NCBI GenBank assembly: GCA_018609665.1
Contig: JAHENN010000252.1
Location: forward strand, 1-15,036
Direction of reading: 5' to 3'
From: Haloarculaceae archaeon
Lineage (GTDB): Archaea; Halobacteriota; Halobacteria; Halobacteriales; Haloarculaceae
DNA: 15,036 nucleotides
Part shown: in pieces, positions 6,219 to 15,025 of the stretch
How positions within the stretch are numbered: position 1 is the first letter of the stretch
How the letters are laid out: every line of letters begins with the position of its first letter
Notes under the pieces: model-generated
Told to the model about the DNA's origin: nothing
The model's database searches: none
What the model saw: the letters and a program-made list of their open reading frames with translations, nothing else
Position numbers and translations under genes: made by a program

Positions 6219-7264
6219 TGCGCGTCGGCGGCCACGAGGTCGACACGCCGCGGGCAGTCCTGGTCGTCTTCGCGGTCGTCACGCTCTCGGCGCTTGTGTT
6301 CGGCGCGGCGACATCGGCGGCCGCCTTCGGCGCGTTCAACCCCTCCTGGGAGGGGACGACCGACATCCGGGGGATAGCCAGCGACGCCGGCGCCGAGACG
6401 ACCGTCGCGGAAAACACCACCGAGTACGAGGCGTACGGCAACGAGACGGTCGCGGTCGTGCTGGCGCCCGGGGAGCCCTACACAGAGACGGAAATCGAGC
6501 GCATCGAGGCATTCCTGGAGCGCGGCGGGACACTCTTAGTGGCCGACCGGGCCGGAGAGGGCAACGAGTTGCTCGCGGCGCTGGGCGCCGACGCGAGGGT
6601 CGACGGCGCGCTGCTCCGCGACGAGCGGAACTACTACCGCGCCTCGGCGCTGCCGAGAGCAACAAATGTCACGGACCACCCGCTGACCGAGGATGTCGAT
6701 GCGCTGACGCTCAACTACGGCACCGCCGTCGACCCGGGCGGCGCGACGGTTCTGGCGTCGAGTTCCGACGTCGCCTACCTCGACCGCAACGACAACGGGC
6801 AACCGGACGACGAGGAGGAACTCGACACCTATCCGGTGGCGACGACGGAGAACGTCTCCGAGGGCCGCGTCGTCGTCGTCGGGGACGCCAGCGCCTTCAT
6901 CAATGTGATGGCCGAGCGACCGGGCAACCGGCAGTTCGCGCGGAACCTCTTTTCGGACGGCGACACGGTGCTGGTCGACACCTCCCACAGCGGTGGCGTG
7001 CCGCCGCTCATTGCAGCGCTGCTGGCCGTCCGCGGTTCGCCAGCCCTGCAGTTCGGCCTAGTCGGCGTCGGCCTGCTCGTGGCGTTCGGCTGGCAGCGCC
7101 GAGCGTTCGACCGCGACGACGAGGACGAACTCCGGCGTCGCCCGAGTCCCGAGACGCTCGCGGACTCCGCGACGGATCGGCATCCGGAGTTCGAGCGCTC
7201 CAAGGTCCGGCGACTCATGAGAGGGATTAAATCTATCAACTCTCAAGAAACGAGTGATGAGTAA
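6218..7264 (+). CDS. DUF4350 domain protein, membrane-anchored
   Basis: A 348-residue protein with one N-terminal helix (about 12-34), a long extracellular domain (about 40-265) and a second helix (about 276-291) leading to a charged cytoplasmic tail. The external domain has the DUF4350 pattern: VAVVLAPGEPYTETEIERIEAFLERGGTLLVAD (78-110), a predicted alpha/beta Rossmann-like start, and later GRVVVVGDASAFIN (216-229). Similar GATase-like folds occur in bacterial gliding and MoxR-locus proteins. An Asp-rich D-R-N-D-N-G-Q-P-D-D stretch (189-198) resembles a calcium-binding loop. Genome neighbours of DUF4350 are usually MoxR ATPases and DUF58 proteins, as here. The GTG start has a ribosome site. 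The stop overlaps the MoxR start by 8 bases, and a separate promoter for MoxR lies within its last codons. Confidence 0.83.
   Translation: MRVGGHEVDTPRAVLVVFAVVTLSALVFGAATSAAAFGAFNPSWEGTTDIRGIASDAGAETTVAENTTEYEAYGNETVAVVLAPGEPYTETEIERIEAFLERGGTLLVADRAGEGNELLAALGADARVDGALLRDERNYYRASALPRATNVTDHPLTEDVDALTLNYGTAVDPGGATVLASSSDVAYLDRNDNGQPDDEEELDTYPVATTENVSEGRVVVVGDASAFINVMAERPGNRQFARNLFSDGDTVLVDTSHSGGVPPLIAALLAVRGSPALQFGLVGVGLLVAFGWQRRAFDRDDEDELRRRPSPETLADSATDRHPEFERSKVRRLMRGIKSINSQETSDE
7226..7232 (+). promoter_or_regulatory. Internal TATA box for moxR
   Basis: ATTAAAT, rare in this GC-rich coding context, is centred about 28 bases before the moxR ATG at 7257. It fits a leaderless internal promoter that would let the ATPase be made apart from DUF4350. 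Confidence 0.5.
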
Positions 7265-8294
7265 TCCCGCCGAACTGTACGAGTCGGTTCGCGACGAGGT
7301 CGGGAAGGTTCTCGTCGGACAGGAAAACCTGGTGCGGGGGTTGGTGATAGCGTCACTGACGGGGGGGCACGTGCTGCTGGAGGGGGTTCCGGGGATCGCC
7401 AAGACGACCGGTGCGAAGCTGTTCTCGCGCGCCGTCGGGCTCGAGTACTCCCGGGTCCAGATGACGCCGGACCTGCTGCCAGCCGACATCACCGGTACCC
7501 GTATCTACCGCCAGGGGACCGGCGAGTTCGAGACCGAACGCGGACCCATCTTCGCCAATGTCATGCTGGCCGACGAAATAAACCGGGCAACGCCGAAGAC
7601 TCAGAGCGCGCTGCTGGAAGCCATGCAGGAAGAACAGGTGACCATCGACGGCGACGAGATGGAGCTGCCGACGCCGTTCCTTGTCATCGCCACCCAGAAT
7701 CCCATCGAGATGGAGGGCGTCTTCTCGCTGCCGGAAGCCCAGCGGGACCGGTTCCAGCTGAAGGTCACGGTCGGCACCCCCGAGCGGGACGACGAGCGGG
7801 CGATACTCGACCGGTTCGACGAGAATCCAGGGCTCGGCCCGGGGGACATCCGACCGGTCGTCAACACCCAGACGCTGATGCAGTGCCGGGAGACGGTCGC
7901 CGACGTGTACGTCGCGGCGCCGGTCAAGGAGTACGCGCTGGACCTGGTCGCGGAGACACGGGCCCACGAGGCCATCGAGCACGGCGCCTCCCCGCGGGCG
8001 ACAATCTCGTTCCTTGACGCTGGCAAGGGGCTGGCAGCCATCGACGGCCGGGGTTACGTCATCCCGGACGACCTGAAGACGCTGGCCAGGCAGGTGCTCG
8101 CCCACCGCCTCGTGCTGGACGCGGACGCCAACCTCCGCGACGTGGACCCGATAGACATCGTCGATGACGTCATCGACCGGGTCAAGCCGCCGACGACCGG
8201 CTTTACACCAGACGAGGTGAACGCCCAGCAGAAGGGACGGCGCGTCGCCGACGGGGACGGTCCGACCTGGGCGGGGTACTCGGACGACGCCTGA
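7257..8294 (+). CDS. MoxR-family AAA+ ATPase
   Basis: A 345-residue MoxR ATPase, a normal length for the family. Visible motifs are Walker A GVPGIAKT (43-50), Walker B VMLADEINRA (102-111), sensor 1 FLVIATQNPIEMEGVFSLPEAQRDRF (141-166, with the family's TQNP and LPEAQRDRF hallmark), and a C-terminal lid with SPRATISFLDAGKGLAAIDGRGYV. MoxR proteins are hexameric chaperone-like ATPases that activate or assemble vWA-domain partners; the DUF58 protein at 9714-11126 is the expected partner. ATG at 7257 is chosen by the 8-base overlap with DUF4350 and by the internal TATA box; a GTG at 7254 directly precedes it. The gene ends 5 bases short of a gene on the opposite strand. Assignment to MoxR is firm; the exact substrate is inferred. 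Confidence 0.95.
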   Translation: MSNPAELYESVRDEVGKVLVGQENLVRGLVIASLTGGHVLLEGVPGIAKTTGAKLFSRAVGLEYSRVQMTPDLLPADITGTRIYRQGTGEFETERGPIFANVMLADEINRATPKTQSALLEAMQEEQVTIDGDEMELPTPFLVIATQNPIEMEGVFSLPEAQRDRFQLKVTVGTPERDDERAILDRFDENPGLGPGDIRPVVNTQTLMQCRETVADVYVAAPVKEYALDLVAETRAHEAIEHGASPRATISFLDAGKGLAAIDGRGYVIPDDLKTLARQVLAHRLVLDADANLRDVDPIDIVDDVIDRVKPPTTGFTPDEVNAQQKGRRVADGDGPTWAGYSDDA

Positions 8295-8299
8295 CGCCG

Positions 8300-9175
8300 T
8301 CAGTTCTCGGCCGCACTCGCCGTCTTCCAGCCGCAGGTCACGATTGATGCTCCGTCGTCCGTGGTGACGACCTCGAGTTCGACTGCCTCGTCGGTGGCGT
8401 CTGCCAGCGCGGTCGCGAGAAGCGACGCAACCGGGTGGTCGAGGCGGTCGACGGGACCGTAGGCGCTGCCGGTGACGCGGACCGTCGCGCGACCCGGCTC
8501 CTCAAGATTGGGGTCGGCGGCGTCGACGAGTTCGAACTGCTCAACGAGCGCCTCACACACCGCCGCGACGAGTTCGCCGGGGGCCTTGGGTACCGCCGAG
8601 CTCGCCTCGACGAACTCGCGCCGGAGGGCGTTCCCGGTCGGCCGGAGCGACAGCCCCCGGTGGCCCGGCGTCACGACGAAGGTGTCCCGGAGGTCCTCCT
8701 GGTCCGGAAGCCCGGCGGCGTCTATCGGCTGTCCCGGCAGGTAGAGCCGGACGCCCGGGTCGCCGTCGACGGGGACGTACACCGTCGTGTCGGCGAGTTC
8801 GAGTTCTCCGGCGATGGACTCGAGGCTCTCGGCCAGCGTGGCGTAGACCGCCTCGCCCACGCTCGCGGCGACGAACCGCTCCGGGGTGAGGTAGTACGTC
8901 AGGAGCGCGCCGAAGAGGCCGGTTCCGCCGAGGGCCAGGAGTAGTTCCCGCAGGCTCGGAAGCAGCCCGGCCCCGAGAAGGGCGAGGCCGCCGAGAAACG
9001 CCATCCCGATGGCGGTCCGCCGGTACCGCGTCCGGCGGGCGGCCGAAAGCTCCCGGCGGAGGCGCTCGTTTTCGTCCTCGAGCGTCTCGATGCGCGCCAG
9101 CAGCGCCGCCTCGTCGGCGTCGGCGTCGGCATCGTCGGTCGCCCTGTCGGCGGCCGGATCGGCCTCGACGCTCAT
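8300..9175 (-). CDS. Coiled-coil membrane protein of the MoxR locus
   Basis: A 291-residue protein. The first 22 residues are Asp/Ala-rich and disordered. A short coiled coil follows (AALLARIETLEDENERLRRELSAARR, about 23-48), then two close hydrophobic helices (about 55-72 and 78-95). The large C-terminal domain (96-291) has a YVPVDGDPGVRLYLPGQ stretch (133-149) and a later DTFVVTPGHRGLSLRPTG stretch, and should be cytoplasmic with the N terminus. I do not recognise a named family with certainty; it looks like a conserved haloarchaeal protein. The start at 9175 makes a 4-base ATGA overlap with the stop of the upstream membrane protein, so it closes a three-gene - strand operon that begins with DUF58. 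It may scaffold the MoxR-DUF58 complex, but that is inference from position. Confidence 0.8.
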   Translation of the reverse strand: MSVEADPAADRATDDADADADEAALLARIETLEDENERLRRELSAARRTRYRRTAIGMAFLGGLALLGAGLLPSLRELLLALGGTGLFGALLTYYLTPERFVAASVGEAVYATLAESLESIAGELELADTTVYVPVDGDPGVRLYLPGQPIDAAGLPDQEDLRDTFVVTPGHRGLSLRPTGNALRREFVEASSAVPKAPGELVAAVCEALVEQFELVDAADPNLEEPGRATVRVTGSAYGPVDRLDHPVASLLATALADATDEAVELEVVTTDDGASIVTCGWKTASAAEN

Positions 9176-9642
9176 TCTGCGTCACCTGCCAGTCCGAGCG
9201 CGACCCGCTCGTACCTGTGGACGCTGTAGGCGGCGACGCCGGTCGCACCCAGCATCACGAGCCCTGCTAAGAGCGTGCCCGCGACGGCTCTGTCGACGAG
9301 CAGTAGCACGGCGGTGGTGGCGATGCCGGCCGCGACGACCGCCGACGCGGTCGCGTACGTCCGACCGACCGCGACATCAGCTATCAAAAAGAGGACGAGT
9401 GCGGTCTGTGCGATCGGCGTCGCCGTCGGCCCGCCATCGAGGCCGACGACGAGGCCGATCTGCCCGACGACGAACGCGTACGGCGCGCCGGCCCACAGCC
9501 AGACGGCCGCGGTCGCGGCGGCGACGCCGACGCCGGGGACGCCGCTCTTGAGGAACAGTCCCGCGCCGGCGACGACGACGATGCTCCCGAGGAGCGCGTC
9601 GCCCCGCCTCCAGTGGTCGCGAGCGAGCGGGGGACGTGCCAT
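9172..9642 (-). CDS. Five-helix membrane protein of the MoxR locus
   Basis: A 156-residue protein made almost entirely of hydrophobic segments (about 17-33, 38-56, 58-70, 78-96 and 98-137 as one or two helices), with short charged ends. No catalytic motif is visible. It may match the haloarchaeal DUF7519 family that I recall beside DUF58 genes, but this is from memory and unverified. ATG at 9642 is chosen over the GTG at 9651 because a weak TATA-like site lies 27 bases before it. It sits 71 bases after the DUF58 stop and overlaps the following gene by 4 bases. Probably a membrane subunit or anchor of the complex. Confidence 0.75.
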   Translation of the reverse strand: MARPPLARDHWRRGDALLGSIVVVAGAGLFLKSGVPGVGVAAATAAVWLWAGAPYAFVVGQIGLVVGLDGGPTATPIAQTALVLFLIADVAVGRTYATASAVVAAGIATTAVLLLVDRAVAGTLLAGLVMLGATGVAAYSVHRYERVALGLAGDAE

Positions 9643-9665
9643 CGTCCCCACTCTGGACCACCGGA

Positions 9666-9672
9666 GTCAAAG
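9666..9672 (-). promoter_or_regulatory. Weak TATA-like site before the five-helix protein
   Basis: CTTTGAC on the - strand is centred 27 bases ahead of the ATG at 9642 in the gap after DUF58. The match is poor, and read-through from DUF58 would also serve. Confidence 0.3.
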
Positions 9673-9713
9673 CCGTGTTGGTCCGGCAACGCCTCGCTCG
9701 GGCGCTGGCCTGC

Positions 9714-11126
9714 TCAGACAATCCCGGAGCGGCCGGCCTTCCGGAGGCGGCCGCTCCGCCGACCGGGGCCGACCTCGTAGGCGTCTACGTTGGGCAGCCG
9801 GTCCAGCTCTCGCCGGAACGTCTCGAACTCGGTGTACCGCTCGTAGGCCGCCGTCAGGTCGGCCAGCGAGCCGGGTTCGTACAGGACGGTCGGCGCCAGA
9901 AAGACGGTGACGCTCCGGGCGGCGGACCGCGCCGTATCGACGGCCTCCCGTATCTCGCGGCGGTTGGTGTCGTCGGTGAACAGCATCACCCGTCCGTCGG
10001 TGTCGTTCCCGAGCGCGCCGACCGCGATCCGGAGGGGAGAGGCCTCCGGCGGCAACGGCTGCCGGTCGGCGACGCACGCCGAGAGCGTCTCCACGAAGGC
10101 GCTCTCCTCGCCATCGACGGCGAGCAGTCGGCCGGCGAGCGACGACCGGCTATCGAGCCGGCGGGACGGCCGCCGACTCCCCTCGCCGGGGGCGAGTCCG
10201 AGGAGGTCTCGCCGGACACCGTCGTAGCCGGCCGGCGCGTTCGTCGGCGCCTGGAGCGCGCCGAGGCCGTCGTCGTCGACGACGGCAACGCCGACGGGGT
10301 CCTCGTACTCCCGGGACATCGCGAGCAGACCGAGGGCGACCTCCCGGAGATAGTCGAACTCGGTCTCGCCGTCGGGCCCGGTGTCGGTGGTCGAGCGGGC
10401 GTCGACGACGAACGCCGTCTCGACGGCCGACTGCGTCTCGAACTCCCGGACGTAGGTTTCGTCGAGTCGGGCAGTAGCCTTCCAGTCGATTCGGGCGGCC
10501 TTCTCGCCGGGGACGTACTTACGGAGTCCGGCAGGGTCGAGGCCCTCCCCCCGGCGCTCGTTGGACCGCTTGCCCTGGAGGGAGACGATCGGCTGCTGGC
10601 CGGCGTTGACGCTCAGGTCGTCGGGCTGTCGGGCGTCGACGGTCAGCGTCAGCGTCGGGCCGCGGTCGAGGCGCTCGACGAAGAGCCCGGCATCGTCGGC
10701 CACGGTCACCGCCGGCTCGGGAACGGTGAACCGGCCGGCGACCGGCGTCTCGACGGCGACGGTGGTCTCCGTCGAGACGCTCTCGACGAGCCGGATCGTC
10801 CGGGCATTCTCGTGGGCCTCGGTCGAGAGCCCCGCCGGAAGGGGTAGCTTGGCGGTGACGGTGCCCGAGGAGTCGACCGGATTGCCCCTGAGCGTGAGTT
10901 CGACGCCGGCGTCGACGGGGACGCGGGTGCTATGCGTAACGACCGCCAGTTCCAGCTGTTCGTCGACATCGGTGACGGTCAAGTGGAACGCGACGGCGGA
11001 CGCGACGAGCCATCCGCCGAGCGCGGCGACGCCGACGAGCAGCACCGGCCGGTCGAACAGCCACGCCGACGCCGCGAGCAGGACCGTCAGGGCGGCGGCG
11101 GCCCAGTACCGGCGCGTCGGACGCAT
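9714..11126 (-). CDS. DUF58 domain protein with vWA-like fold
   Basis: A 470-residue protein with two N-terminal helices (about 8-23 and 28-48), a beta-rich region (50-185) and a DUF58 core. The core has EGLDPAGLRKYVPGEKAARIDWKATARLDETYVREFE (194-230), the family hallmark of a charged R-x-Y-x-x-G-E followed by IDWKATAR. A vWA-like domain then opens with AFVVDARSTTD (238-248). The Asp-x-x-Ser order only partly matches the classic DxSxS metal site. DUF58 proteins are typical partners of MoxR ATPases. ATG at 11126 is chosen because the helices start there and an AT-rich box lies 28 bases upstream; the open frame reaching 11237 would run past the promoter. It is the first gene of a - strand operon and is divergent from the DUF4129-like gene. 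Confidence 0.9.
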   Translation of the reverse strand: MRPTRRYWAAAALTVLLAASAWLFDRPVLLVGVAALGGWLVASAVAFHLTVTDVDEQLELAVVTHSTRVPVDAGVELTLRGNPVDSSGTVTAKLPLPAGLSTEAHENARTIRLVESVSTETTVAVETPVAGRFTVPEPAVTVADDAGLFVERLDRGPTLTLTVDARQPDDLSVNAGQQPIVSLQGKRSNERRGEGLDPAGLRKYVPGEKAARIDWKATARLDETYVREFETQSAVETAFVVDARSTTDTGPDGETEFDYLREVALGLLAMSREYEDPVGVAVVDDDGLGALQAPTNAPAGYDGVRRDLLGLAPGEGSRRPSRRLDSRSSLAGRLLAVDGEESAFVETLSACVADRQPLPPEASPLRIAVGALGNDTDGRVMLFTDDTNRREIREAVDTARSAARSVTVFLAPTVLYEPGSLADLTAAYERYTEFETFRRELDRLPNVDAYEVGPGRRSGRLRKAGRSGIV

Positions 11127-11150
11127 GAATCCGATGTGGTGGGCACCACA

Positions 11151-11157
11151 ATTCAAC
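11151..11157 (-). promoter_or_regulatory. Probable TATA box of the DUF58 operon
   Basis: GTTGAAT on the - strand is centred about 28 bases before the ATG at 11126. It lies back to back with the promoter at 11193, leaving about 36 bases between the two boxes, so shared control is possible. Confidence 0.38.
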
Positions 11158-11192
11158 GCACCGGTCACCGGCGACTCGAGGACGAAGGCGGG

Positions 11193-11200
11193 TTTTTTAT
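11193..11200 (+). promoter_or_regulatory. TATA box that decides the DUF4129 protein start
   Basis: TTTTTTAT is the strongest TATA-like run in this gap. Transcription should begin about 11224, downstream of the GTG at 11204 and just before the GTG at 11231. This makes 11231 the likely start. Confidence 0.55.
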
Positions 11201-11230
11201 TCCGTGACAGTCTGTGGTCGCGTACACACC

Positions 11231-13399
11231 GTGTCATCCGTCCGTCTTGGTGTCCTCGTCTGGCTTCTGGTGGGGATCTGCCTACTCGGAGCCGGCGGCG
11301 TCGCCGTTGCAGGCGCCTCCGAACACGAGACCGAACACGAGCATCCGGACGAGGTGCGGGATGACGGTGATCTTGAGGCGGTCCAGCGGTGGCTCGGCGA
11401 CCGGATGACCGAGATACAAATCAACTGCGCGGAGAACCTCTCGGTCATCGATTCGGTCGCCTGCGACCGACTCGACGAGGAGTATCCCGAGTACCTCTCG
11501 GAGTACGCCTCCGTCGAGCGCGAACGGACCAATGACGACGAAACCGCCAAGACCTACGAGGAAGCCGGAGAACAACAGGGGGAACTGGTCGAGGAGCGAG
11601 AGACGTACGAGGAGACCTACGAGGAGTACCAGGAGGCCCGGGAGGCAGGCGACGAGGAGCGGGCCCGCGAACTGGCCCGCGAGCTTCAGCGCCACTCCGC
11701 GCGAATCATCGAGGTCGGCGAGGCGCAGGTGCAGACCTACGAACAGCTCGAACAGCAGACGGGCAGGGACTACGACCGGGCGCGGGACGCCACGAGAGCG
11801 GTGATCGCCGAGATACGCAACACGACAGTGCAGGTCGAAGAAGTCACGTTCACGCCGACCGAATTGAGCGCGAACGCAGATTCCGACACCGCATCGTTCA
11901 CCTCGCCGGCGACCATCAGCGGGACCCTGACCGACGAGAACGGGACGCGACTGGCCGACAGGACGGTCGCACTCTCCGTCGACGGACGGACCGTCGCGAC
12001 GACCCGGACGGATTCCGGCGGCAACTACGAGGTGGATTACCGTCCGGTGGCGACCGAAACGGGGCCGACGACAGTCGAGGCAACGTACCGGCCGTCCGAC
12101 GACGAGGTGTACCTCGAGTCGAACGCGACCGTCGAGGTCGACGTCGAGAGCGTCGAGCCGTCGGCATCGATCGAGACCGACGTCAAGGAGGTGGCGTTCG
12201 GCGACCCGGTTCCGGTCGAGACATCGGTCGCGGTCGAGGGCGAGGCCGCCGCGTCGGCCCTGGTCGTACTCTTCCTCGGTGACGAACAGATTGCACGCAA
12301 CCGGACCGGCGAGAACGGGTCAGTCACCGTCAACGGGACGGTCCCGGCGACGGTTCCCGACGGCGAGCGAGAACTCCGCGTCCGCGTATCGAGGGCAGGC
12401 ACCGCGCTGGACCCGGTCGAGGAGACGGCGCCGGTGACCGTTCTAGAGACGGAGACGGAGCTCACGATAGACGGTCTCCTGGACCGTGACGAGCTTGTCT
12501 TGAGCGGTCAGTTGACGACCGCCGACGGTCGACCGCTCCCCAACCAGAGCGTCGGTGTCAACGTCGACGCCGAGGTACGAGAGATATCGACGACGAACGA
12601 CCGGGGGAGATACGCGGTTCGGATTCCCCGAGAGACCGGCGGCAACGCACCGTGGGACGTCTCAGCCGATTACGAGGAGTCGGAGTCCAATCTCGGGCCG
12701 AGCACCGTCTCCAGAACGCTCGAGGCCGAGGACATCGACACGACGAACGGCACGACGGTCGAGGGAGACGGCGGACTCGTAGACGAGGCCAGGGGACTCG
12801 TAGACGAGGCCAGGGGACTCGTAGACGAGGCCAGTAATGTCCTCTCGAGCCGGGACGGACAGGTCGGTGTCGGGGTTGCCGTCGCTATCCTCGCACTCGT
12901 GGCTGTTGCGCTGCTCTGGCGCCGCCTGACCGGTGACGACGCGGAACAGGACAGCTCCGAGGGATTCGCGGAGACGGACGAGGAGGACGACTCCGATGCC
13001 GACGAACAGCCGCTGACCGAGGCGTTCGTCGAGGCGGACACCGAGGAGTCTCCGATGCCCGACCCGGACTTCCTTGAGGTGGCTCGACAGCGGCTCCTCG
13101 AGGGGGTGCCCTCCGAGGCGGTCCGCATCGGCTACGGGGCTGTCCGCCGCGAACTGCTCGAGCGGGCCGGGAGCGAGGAGCGGGACACCCGCACCCACTG
13201 GGAGTTCTACCGCGAGATGGCCCCGGAACTGTCCGAGAACCAGGCGGCGGCGCTAGAGTCGCTGACCGAGGCCTACGAGCGGGCCGCCTTCGCCCCGTCG
13301 GGGGTCACCGAGCAGACGGCAGTGTCGGCCGTCGAGGCGGCCGCCGAGTGCCTGGAGGAGTCGTCGGTGACCGACGGCGGCACCGACGCCGAGAACTGA
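11231..13399 (+). CDS. Secreted/membrane-anchored multidomain protein with DUF4129-like tail
   Basis: A 722-residue protein. A Sec-type signal peptide (about 8-28) is followed by a very acidic helical stretch (about 85-195, rich in Glu, Tyr, Arg and Gln) that should form coiled coils. Three beta-rich Ig-like or carboxypeptidase-regulatory-like modules follow (about 202-305, 312-405 and 408-498), each with a D-x-G/N-G turn. Next come three GLVDEA(R/S) heptads (515-535), a transmembrane helix (about 545-563), an acidic linker and a cytoplasmic domain (about 612-712) containing LEVARQRLLEGVPSEAVRIGYGAVRRELL and LTEAYERAAFAPSGV. This last pattern is the DUF4129 type, common beside MoxR and DUF58. 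Several N-x-T/S sites suggest surface glycosylation. It probably senses or binds something outside the cell and links it to the MoxR complex. The GTG at 11231 is chosen from promoter position; GTG at 11204 would add nine residues. Confidence 0.83.
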   Translation: MSSVRLGVLVWLLVGICLLGAGGVAVAGASEHETEHEHPDEVRDDGDLEAVQRWLGDRMTEIQINCAENLSVIDSVACDRLDEEYPEYLSEYASVERERTNDDETAKTYEEAGEQQGELVEERETYEETYEEYQEAREAGDEERARELARELQRHSARIIEVGEAQVQTYEQLEQQTGRDYDRARDATRAVIAEIRNTTVQVEEVTFTPTELSANADSDTASFTSPATISGTLTDENGTRLADRTVALSVDGRTVATTRTDSGGNYEVDYRPVATETGPTTVEATYRPSDDEVYLESNATVEVDVESVEPSASIETDVKEVAFGDPVPVETSVAVEGEAAASALVVLFLGDEQIARNRTGENGSVTVNGTVPATVPDGERELRVRVSRAGTALDPVEETAPVTVLETETELTIDGLLDRDELVLSGQLTTADGRPLPNQSVGVNVDAEVREISTTNDRGRYAVRIPRETGGNAPWDVSADYEESESNLGPSTVSRTLEAEDIDTTNGTTVEGDGGLVDEARGLVDEARGLVDEASNVLSSRDGQVGVGVAVAILALVAVALLWRRLTGDDAEQDSSEGFAETDEEDDSDADEQPLTEAFVEADTEESPMPDPDFLEVARQRLLEGVPSEAVRIGYGAVRRELLERAGSEERDTRTHWEFYREMAPELSENQAAALESLTEAYERAAFAPSGVTEQTAVSAVEAAAECLEESSVTDGGTDAEN
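12773..12835 (+). repeat. Three 21-base tandem repeats inside the DUF4129 protein gene
   Basis: Three copies at 12773, 12794 and 12815 are identical except for the last base of the third (G to T, giving Ser for Arg). Each is in frame and encodes Gly-Leu-Val-Asp-Glu-Ala-Arg, a heptad that can continue a coiled coil just outside the membrane helix. Copies this similar suggest a recent expansion. Confidence 0.95.
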
Positions 13400-13431
13400 C
13401 CGCGGGCGCCGGCGGCGACTCGCGAGCGTCA

Positions 13432-14769
<1,338 letters not shown>

Positions 14770-14790
14770 TCTATTACACTATTTGTTAGA

Positions 14791-14804
14791 ATTAATGTTA
14801 AATG
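14791..14804 (-). promoter_or_regulatory. Probable promoter of tnpB
   Basis: On the - strand CATTTAACATTAAT is strongly AT-rich and is centred about 28 bases before the ATG at 14769, fitting a leaderless transcript. Confidence 0.45.
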
Positions 14805-14835
14805 TTCGGATTCGGGGTGGCTGTGAGCCGATGAC

Positions 14836-14912
<77 letters not shown>

Positions 14913-14926
14913 TGAATTTTATAAAA

Positions 14927-14985
14927 ATTTCTAGAGCTTTCTCAGACTAAGTCTGGGTGGAGCCACATTCTGAGAATCTAGAAAT
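14927..14985. repeat. Long imperfect palindrome in AT-rich DNA
   Basis: ATTTCTAGA (14927-14935) pairs with TCTAGAAAT (14977-14985), and TTCTCAG (14939-14945) with CTGAGAA (14970-14976). Together they give 16 pairs interrupted by one 3-base bulge, with a 24-base loop. It lies just outside the TnpB element and could be the end of another mobile element or a structured RNA. No gene is visible with it. Confidence 0.75.
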
Positions 14986-14996
14986 GCAGGGACAGG

Positions 14997-15025
14997 CTGT
15001 TTTTGGAATGGAATTTGAAAAACAG
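14997..15025. repeat. Inverted repeat at the right edge
   Basis: CTGTTTTT (14997-15004) pairs perfectly with AAAAACAG (15018-15025) around a 13-base loop. On either strand the stem runs into or out of a homopolymer, so it might act as a terminator or as an element end. The rest of the stretch to 15036 is AT-rich and holds no supportable gene. Confidence 0.6.

Noticed and set aside
9636..10847. A 403-codon open frame on the + strand
   Set aside because: It is antisense to the DUF58 gene, whose hallmark motif and promoter are clear. The + product has no recognisable domain.
11204..11230. Earlier GTG start for the DUF4129 protein
   Set aside because: It lies only 4 bases after the TATA-like run, so it should not be on the main transcript. 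The signal peptide is complete from 11231.
12773..12835. CRISPR-like array
   Set aside because: The copies are directly adjacent without spacers and lie in frame within a gene.
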